DNA of 39,323 bases from DATKPC01 sp035524275 (GTDB taxonomy: Bacteria > Pseudomonadota > Gammaproteobacteria > Burkholderiales > Burkholderiaceae_F), in the NCBI GenBank assembly GCA_035524275.1, contig DATKPC010000079.1, forward strand, positions 1 to 39,323, written 5' to 3'. The translations under genes and the position numbers were made by a program. The notes beneath the pieces were generated by a model. That model did not search any database and was not told where the DNA came from. It saw only the letters and a program-made list of their open reading frames with translations. Shown one piece after another: positions 34,193 through 39,323 of the stretch (positions within the stretch are counted from its first letter, which is position 1; each line of letters starts with the position of its first letter).

Positions 34193-34657
34193 ATGAAGAC
34201 CACATGGATGACCCCGCTGACACGCAACGAGGTGTTCGGACCGACAGTGGGAGACTTCTTCGAGGATTTCCTGACATTCCCGACGTGGATGCCGATGACG
34301 CGGGCGTTCGAGGGGATGCCGATGGCGCGTGCGCTGATGGATGTGCGCGACAAAGGCGAGAAGTTCGAGATCAAGGTCGACCTGCCTGGCGTGAAGAAGG
34401 AAGACATCGCGGTGACGATCGATCGCACCCGCGTGATGATCACGGCCGAGACCAAGGCCGAAAAGGAGGTCAAGGAAGGGGAAGGCCCGGGCGAGCTGAT
34501 CCACAGTGAACGTGCGTTCAGGCGCTATGCGCGGACCTTCGAATTGCCGGTCGAAGTGGAAGAGACCGGTGCGGATGCCGTCTATGAAAACGGCGTCCTC
34601 ACGCTGACGCTGCCGAAGCATCAGGCGGTCGTCAGCAAGCGGCTGGCGATCCACTGA
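34193..34657 (+). CDS. Small heat shock protein, Hsp20/alpha-crystallin family
   Basis: 154 residues from the ATG at 34193, with a G-rich GGGGGG ribosome-binding site just upstream. The N-terminal arm (~1-45) is hydrophobic and Met/Phe-rich, as usual for oligomer-forming sHsps. The alpha-crystallin domain (~46-140) begins VRDKGEKFEIKVDLPGVKKE and ends with YENGVLTLTLPK, the family's GVL motif. The C-terminal SKRLAIH contains an I-x-I-like element. It is an ATP-independent holdase for unfolding proteins. It is a single-gene unit with a heat-shock-like promoter and an intrinsic terminator 85 bp after the stop. Confidence 0.92.
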   Translation: MKTTWMTPLTRNEVFGPTVGDFFEDFLTFPTWMPMTRAFEGMPMARALMDVRDKGEKFEIKVDLPGVKKEDIAVTIDRTRVMITAETKAEKEVKEGEGPGELIHSERAFRRYARTFELPVEVEETGADAVYENGVLTLTLPKHQAVVSKRLAIH

Positions 34658-34741
34658 GACCCGGTCGAGCGCGGATCGCCGGGGAAGGCGGGTCCGCGGA
34701 CGCGATAAGCGGAATGCGACAGCCCAGATCGGCTGTCCAGG

Positions 34742-34766
34742 GGCCGCCGGGATCCGGCGGCCTTTT
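34742..34766 (+). terminator. Rho-independent terminator after the Hsp20 gene
   Basis: GGCCGCCGG (34742-34750) pairs perfectly with CCGGCGGCC (34754-34762) across a GAT loop and is followed by TTTT (34763-34766). It is oriented for the plus strand and ends where the broken aer gene on the other strand ends. Confidence 0.8.
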
Positions 34767-35534
34767 CATGAGTCGCAATCCTGCGTCGCCTTGATCGCCC
34801 GCCTCAACTCGACGGCATCGGCCTCGGCAACCGTCTCGTCGGTCGGCTGAAGGCGGAATAGACGCAGGGTCTGCGAGACGGCCTTGACCTGATCCCGCAC
34901 CGAATTGGTCGCCGCCGAGAGTTCTTCGACCATCGCCGCGTTCTGTTGCGTGATCGCGTCCAGGTGCATGACGGCCGCATTGATCTGATCGATGCCGCTG
35001 CGTTGCTCGCTGGCCGCCAGGCTGATCTCGCCGACCGGGTCGCATGCGCCTCGCCAGGCGGCCCAACGGGTCGACGCGGACGACCCGCCCGCGGCGCAGG
35101 CCGATTTTCCGCCGCGACGCCGCAGCCTCCGAGCGCATCCTGGCGTAGAGGCGTTCTGCCGCCGCGATCTCCTCGCGAGACGGCAGCGTTCTCACGGACA
35201 TGTACCCGACCGTCCGGTCGCCGTTCTTCATGGGGGTCGCGTTCGCGCGAACCCAATAGAAGTCGCCGTTCTTCCGACGATTCTTGACCAGGGCGCTCCA
35301 CGGCGCGCCGGCCTCGATCGTCGACCAGAGGTCGCGGAAGGCCTCTTCCGGCATGTCGGGGTGCCGGACGACGTTATGCGGTTGGCCCAGCAGTTCGTCG
35401 CGGGAAAAACCGCTGACGCTGACGAACGCGGTGTTGCAGTAGACGATCCGGCCCTTCAAGTCGGTGACGGAGACAAGCGTCTGCTCCGAAGGAACCAGGT
35501 ACTCCGTGTCGGTAACCGGAAGGTTCTTGCGCAT
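34766..35534 (-). pseudogene. aer: aer aerotaxis receptor, internally deleted and frameshifted
   Basis: The first ~165 codons (from ATG 35534) read as an intact Aer N-terminus: RKNLPVTDTEYLVPSEQTL, then a PAS domain with GQPHNVVRHPDMP, ALVKNRRKNGDFYWVRANAT and GYMSVRT. After RRGRVVRVDPLGRLARRMRP the frame changes near 35035-35042, and in another frame the sequence resumes as VGEISLAASEQRSGIDQIN, then AITQQNAAMVEELSAAT, the end of a chemoreceptor signalling domain, down to a stop at 34766. Family members are ~500 residues; here the hydrophobic segment, most of the signalling domain and its hairpin tip are gone. The gene should be non-functional as a receptor, although a PAS fragment could still be made. 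The following CDS on the other strand is an intact receptor. Confidence 0.82.
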
Positions 35535-35738
35535 GAATATCCAGGATTAAGCCCGGGTTTATCTTCGATGCGATCGTGGCGGAAACCGACGCCGGCGATC
35601 GCGGAAGAAGGAGGAATATGGCGTGCCATCTCGCGCCGACGTCGGCGTCGGCCTTTGGCGAGAATTCATGAGCCACCGGCACGCCCCGCGGCCGCCGGGA
35701 ATGCCTCTTGAAAACGGAACCGACACGCCGACACGAAC

Positions 35739-37505
35739 ATGAGCGCCATCCACGCCGACGAAACCCACGCCGTCGCCGCGTCGATCGCATCGACGTCCCG
35801 GGGCCTTGCACCGGGCCGCGCCGCAAGCCCGGAGGACATTGCGGCCGTCTTCGACGCGATCAACCGCTGCAGCGCGATCGCGGAACTCGACATGGACGGC
35901 CACATCCTGTCGGCCAACGCGAATTTCCTGCAACTCTTCGAATGCCCGCTCGAGGAGGTCGTTGGCCAGCACATCCGCCGCTTCTATCCACCGGGCGCGC
36001 CGGAATCGCCGGAAGACCAGGCCACCTGGAAGTCGCTGCGCGCCGGCCTTCCGGTCTGCAGCGAATGCCGTCGCGTCGCGGCGTCAGGACGATCGCTCCA
36101 TCTGCAAGCCACGTACAACATCGTGTTCGATGACGCCGGAAGGCCGGCAAAAGTCATCAAGATCGCGACCGATATCACGAGCGCGAAGCGGCGCGCCCTG
36201 GAGGATGCGAGCAAGCTGGCGGCGATCGACCGCTCGCAGGCGGTCATCGAATTCGATCCGCACGGCAAGGTCCTCGAGGCCAACGCGAACTTCCTGGCGC
36301 TGACCGGCTATTCGATCGACGAGGTCCGCGGCCGGGACCACCGGATCTTCGTTCCTCCGCAGGAGGCTGCTTCGGCCGACTATCGCGCATTCCGCGAGCG
36401 GCTGGGACGGGGTGATTTCGATGCCGGGGAATACAAGCGGGTCGGCAAGGGCGGCCGGGAGATCTGGCTGCATGCGATCTACAACCCGGTCTTCGATGCC
36501 GACGGTCGAATCTGCAAGATCGTCAAGTACGCCAGCGACGTCACGCGCGAGCGACTTCGCGCCGCCGAATTCGAATCCCGCCTCGCCGCGATCGACAAGG
36601 CGCAGGCCGTCATCGAGTTCGATCTCGAGGGCCGCGTGCTGCAGGCGAACCGCAATTTCCTTGCCGCGATGGGCTATACGCTGGCCGAGATCCAGGGCAA
36701 GCACCACAGCATGTTCTGCGCGCCCGAGTACGTCGTCGGCGCGGAATATCGCACGTTCTGGCTTCGGCTCGCGGACGGCGAATTCGTCGGCGGTCGATTC
36801 CACCGCATCGGAAAGTTCGGCCGGGACGTCTGGATCCAGGCAACGTACAGCCCCATTCGCGACCTCAACGGCGCCGTCGTCAAGGTCGTGAAGTACGCGT
36901 ACGACGTCACGAAGGAAGTCATGCTGGAGAAGCGCATCGCGGCGATGTCCGCCGACATGCAGGCCAGTGTCGCGCGCCTGGTCCAGAGCATTGCCGCGAT
37001 CGCGGCGAATTCCGCCGTCTCGGCGGAGGTCGCCGACGAGACGTCGACCGCGGCGAATGCCGGCTTCGAGGCGCTGCGCAAGTCGATCGTCGCGATCGAT
37101 GCCATCCAGGCGAGTTCGACCAAGGTGTCGGAGATCGTTCGCGTCATCAGCGAAATCGCCAACCAGACGAACCTGCTCGCGTTCAATGCGGCGATCGAGG
37201 CGGCGCGCGCCGGTGAACATGGCGTCGGCTTCTCGGTCGTTGCCGCCGAAGTTCGAAAGCTCGCCGAGCGAAGTTCCGTGGCCGCGCGCGAGATCGCGAT
37301 GCTGATCGACGAATCCAAGGTGCAGGTCAGCCACGGGGCGGAAGTGACGAAGGACGCCGCGCGTAACTTCGAAGGCATCCTGTCGAGCGTCAAGCGCAAT
37401 GGGGCGGCGGTCACGCAGATCGCCGACGCCACCGAAGCGCAGCGCGAGCAGGCCAACGAAGTCTCGAGCCTCATTCGCAGGCTGACCGACGCCGCCGCCT
37501 CGTGA
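35739..37505 (+). CDS. Soluble chemoreceptor with three PAS domains
   Basis: 588 residues and no membrane helix or signal peptide, so it is cytoplasmic. Three PAS domains in tandem (~35-150, ~155-275, ~278-400); PAS2 and PAS3 are close copies with IDRSQAVIEFDPHGKVLEAN versus IDKAQAVIEFDLEGRVLQAN and end in related VKYASDVT / VKYAYDVT strands. The signalling domain (~400-588) has the conserved hairpin tip EIANQTNLLAFNAAIEAARA and SVVAAEVRKLAERS, where CheW and CheA bind. No C-terminal CheR-binding pentapeptide is seen. The PAS set suggests sensing of redox state, oxygen or a small ligand, possibly through haem or flavin. The CheW-type gene follows after 28 bp. Confidence 0.9.
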   Translation: MSAIHADETHAVAASIASTSRGLAPGRAASPEDIAAVFDAINRCSAIAELDMDGHILSANANFLQLFECPLEEVVGQHIRRFYPPGAPESPEDQATWKSLRAGLPVCSECRRVAASGRSLHLQATYNIVFDDAGRPAKVIKIATDITSAKRRALEDASKLAAIDRSQAVIEFDPHGKVLEANANFLALTGYSIDEVRGRDHRIFVPPQEAASADYRAFRERLGRGDFDAGEYKRVGKGGREIWLHAIYNPVFDADGRICKIVKYASDVTRERLRAAEFESRLAAIDKAQAVIEFDLEGRVLQANRNFLAAMGYTLAEIQGKHHSMFCAPEYVVGAEYRTFWLRLADGEFVGGRFHRIGKFGRDVWIQATYSPIRDLNGAVVKVVKYAYDVTKEVMLEKRIAAMSADMQASVARLVQSIAAIAANSAVSAEVADETSTAANAGFEALRKSIVAIDAIQASSTKVSEIVRVISEIANQTNLLAFNAAIEAARAGEHGVGFSVVAAEVRKLAERSSVAAREIAMLIDESKVQVSHGAEVTKDAARNFEGILSSVKRNGAAVTQIADATEAQREQANEVSSLIRRLTDAAAS

Positions 37506-37533
37506 GCAGGCGGTTGGCCTGTCGCGCGTTCCG

Positions 37534-39093
37534 ATGAACGACCTGCACGGCTACGGCGGCTTCACGATCGGCGGCTACCGACTCGCGCTGCCGATGGGCG
37601 CGCTGCGCGAAGTCGCTCCGCTGGCTTCGTTGTCGCCGATTCCCTCGCCGGCACCTTCGCTCGTCGGGGGGCTGCCGCTGCGGGACTTCGTCGTGCCGGT
37701 GCTCGACTTGCGCCGCGCGCTCGGCGCGCCGGTCGTCGATCTCGATCGAAGCACGGCAGCGGTCGTCGTGCTCACCCATCGCGGAGCGCTGCTGGGCCTG
37801 CTTGCGGCGTCGATCACCGAGGTATTCGATTGCGAAACGTCGAGCGAACTGCAGCAGGATGATTCCGCCGATGCCGTGGCGGCGCTGGCCCGTGCCTGCC
37901 TGCGGCACCCCGGCAGCCGCGAGCTGACCTACGTGCTGGATCCGGACGCCCTTGCGCGCCTGCCGGGCGTGCCCTGGCTACGGGACCCGGAGCCGAAACG
38001 CCAAACAGCCGCGCCGCGCGACGTCGGCATGGCGCCCGATGCAAATGCCGTGGAGGCGGCGGCCTCGCGGCAAATCCTGCTGATGCGCTGCGGCAGCATC
38101 GGTCTGGCCATCGACGCGCTGGCCGTGCACGCGACGATCGCCGTCCCCGCGATCGAGCCGTCGGCGCTGGCATGGGGGGATTGTCGCGGCGTCATTCCGT
38201 ACGCCGGACGACGGATCGCGGCCATCGACCTGTCGAGCCTTTGCGGAGAAGGGCGCAACGCAGCGGGCGATCCGCTCGCACATGCCGTCGTCCTGCGCTT
38301 GCCGGAAGGTTACGTCGCGCTGCTCGTCTCCGAAGTGATCGACGTCGTCCATGCGCCGACTGACGACCGCTGCGCCAAGCCCGCGCTTTCCCTGGCTCGC
38401 CCCGAACTCTTCTGCGGAGCGGTCCCGTCCCAGGCCTTGCCGGCGCACGCGGCACGCCGCGGCGACGTCGTGCTGGACGTCTTCCTCGCGCTGGAGGCGC
38501 GCGCCTTGGCGTGCGAGCCGACCGTGAGCACGTTGGCGAGGACGAACACGAACTCGACCCGCGACGCGGCGCCGGCCGCGAGCCCCGTGCTCCGCGATAC
38601 GCGCGGCGAGGACGATCGGCGCGGCGTGCGCGGCGGCCGGCGCATGATTTCGTTCGAGGTCCGGCACGAACTGGCGGTGCCCATCGACGACGTCGACGAG
38701 ATCTTCTCGTTCGACCCGCAGAAGCTTTCGGGCAAGGCGCGAGGTGCCTTGCTGGGCACGGTCACGCATCGTGGCGCCGCCCTGTCGCTGGTGTCCACGG
38801 CGCACGTTCTCGGCTGCGAGCCCCGGGCGACCGGCTTCGAAGCCAGCGTGCTCGTCGTGGGCAAGCGGGAACGCCGCGTCGGGTTCGTCGTGGAGCGGCT
38901 GAAGTCGATCGAGGTCGCTGCCTGGGAGCCGACGCTGCCGGCACCTTCACGCATCACGGCGCCGCTGGACCCGCGGCGGCTGACGCGGCACCTGGCGCAG
39001 ATTTCCAGCGGCGGCACCGATCGCCTGGTGCCGGTCCTCGATTTGCCGTCGATCGCGCAGGCGCTCGAGGCGACGTGCGCCGAACCCGGGTAG
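37534..39093 (+). CDS. Protein with three tandem CheW domains
   Basis: 519 residues. CheW-like domains at ~8-165 (GGYRLALPMGALREVAPL, FVVPVLDLRRALG), ~185-335 (ILLMRCGSIGLAIDALAV, IAAIDLSSLCGEG, VALLVSEVIDVV) and ~365-515 (ISFEVRHELAVPIDDVDEIF, RRVGFVVERLKSIEV, LVPVLDLPSIA). The linkers are Ala/Arg-rich. A normal CheW has one domain; multi-domain versions are scaffolds that join several receptors or CheA units in an array. Domain 1 has RD where single CheWs have RG in the NLRG turn, and domain 2 is the most divergent. It starts 28 bp after the receptor stop and is probably co-transcribed. No CheA, CheY, CheR or CheB gene is in view. Confidence 0.85.
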   Translation: MNDLHGYGGFTIGGYRLALPMGALREVAPLASLSPIPSPAPSLVGGLPLRDFVVPVLDLRRALGAPVVDLDRSTAAVVVLTHRGALLGLLAASITEVFDCETSSELQQDDSADAVAALARACLRHPGSRELTYVLDPDALARLPGVPWLRDPEPKRQTAAPRDVGMAPDANAVEAAASRQILLMRCGSIGLAIDALAVHATIAVPAIEPSALAWGDCRGVIPYAGRRIAAIDLSSLCGEGRNAAGDPLAHAVVLRLPEGYVALLVSEVIDVVHAPTDDRCAKPALSLARPELFCGAVPSQALPAHAARRGDVVLDVFLALEARALACEPTVSTLARTNTNSTRDAAPAASPVLRDTRGEDDRRGVRGGRRMISFEVRHELAVPIDDVDEIFSFDPQKLSGKARGALLGTVTHRGAALSLVSTAHVLGCEPRATGFEASVLVVGKRERRVGFVVERLKSIEVAAWEPTLPAPSRITAPLDPRRLTRHLAQISSGGTDRLVPVLDLPSIAQALEATCAEPG

Positions 39094-39112
39094 CGCGCGT
39101 CACCGCGACTCG

Positions 39113-39323
39113 TCAGAAATTCAGGCCCAGCCCCAGGTCGACGCGATCGAAGTTCGTGTTCTGCTGGAATCGCTGCACGTCGAACTTCACGACCACGTGC
39201 GAGTTCAGGTAGTAGTTCGCGCCGATCGTCACGACCCGATCGTAGTTGACTGGCCACGTTCCATAGTCGCCGGGCGTCGCCGACAGCGGAACGCTTCCGC
39301 CTGGAAGCACCGGTCCGGTCGAC
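39113..39323 (-). CDS. C-terminal end of an outer-membrane beta-barrel protein (truncated by window edge)
   Basis: The frame is open to the right edge; only the last ~70 residues are present. The sequence alternates polar and hydrophobic residues (DRVVTIGANYYLNSHVVVKF) and ends in DRVDLGLGLNF, with the C-terminal Phe that the BAM complex recognises in outer-membrane barrels. A porin such as the phosphate-selective OprP/O type would fit, but the part in view cannot decide. It is convergent with the CheW gene, 19 bp between stops. Confidence 0.7.
   Translation of the reverse strand, partial: STGPVLPGGSVPLSATPGDYGTWPVNYDRVVTIGANYYLNSHVVVKFDVQRFQQNTNFDRVDLGLGLNF

Noticed and set aside
35559..35566. 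Flagellar sigma-28-like -10 box (GAAGATAA, minus strand) upstream of aer
   Set aside because: No TAAA-like -35 element lies at the required distance, so the match is too weak.

Overview
This is a compact, GC-rich chromosomal window from a Gram-negative bacterium, most likely a betaproteobacterium. That placement is inferred from gene content (Liv-type ABC transport, GcvA-type LysR, Aer/CheW chemotaxis proteins, a SmbP-like protein, outer-membrane barrel proteins). Genes are tightly packed, with many 4-bp stop/start overlaps and several TTG or GTG starts behind good Shine-Dalgarno sequences. I saw no tRNA, rRNA, CRISPR array, insertion sequence or phage gene.

Layout. Bases 1-7114 (+) hold the end of a molybdenum hydroxylase locus (CoxL-like catalytic subunit, CoxM-like FAD subunit, CoxG) followed by a full livKHMGF transporter. 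A convergent gene (7106-8653, -) fuses an osmoprotectant-type binding domain to its permease. Bases 8800-10820 (+) encode an HD-GYP response regulator and a REC-HPt protein. Bases 10902-13929 hold a KfrA-like DNA-binding protein, a GNAT-like protein, a GcvA-type LysR and a Gfo/Idh/MocA oxidoreductase. Then come a GGDEF-EAL protein (-), a SmbP-like periplasmic protein, a TMEM175-type channel, an SRAP peptidase (-) and a PPi-type phosphofructokinase (+).

The most distinctive block is 19679-27087 (-): a LysR gene, then six genes matching mxaR-S-A-C-K-L, the maturation set that inserts calcium into PQQ-dependent methanol dehydrogenase, then a hexose-6-phosphate mutarotase coupled to mxaL by an ATGA overlap. 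The structural genes mxaFJGI are not in the window. With the PPi-type phosphofructokinase converging on the block, this points to a methylotrophic lifestyle (inference).

Bases 27167-33494 hold a YgiQ radical SAM protein, a receiver fused to a degraded histidine-kinase ATPase domain, ApbE, an epoxide-hydrolase-like enzyme and a DMT exporter. Bases 33495-34192 are mostly non-coding, with a REP-like palindrome, a possible 47-residue ORF with its own hairpin, and a heat-shock-like promoter for the Hsp20 gene that follows.

The last part is a chemosensory cluster: an aer gene broken by a large internal deletion (-), then an intact soluble triple-PAS chemoreceptor and a protein with three tandem CheW domains (+). 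The window ends inside an outer-membrane barrel gene (-).
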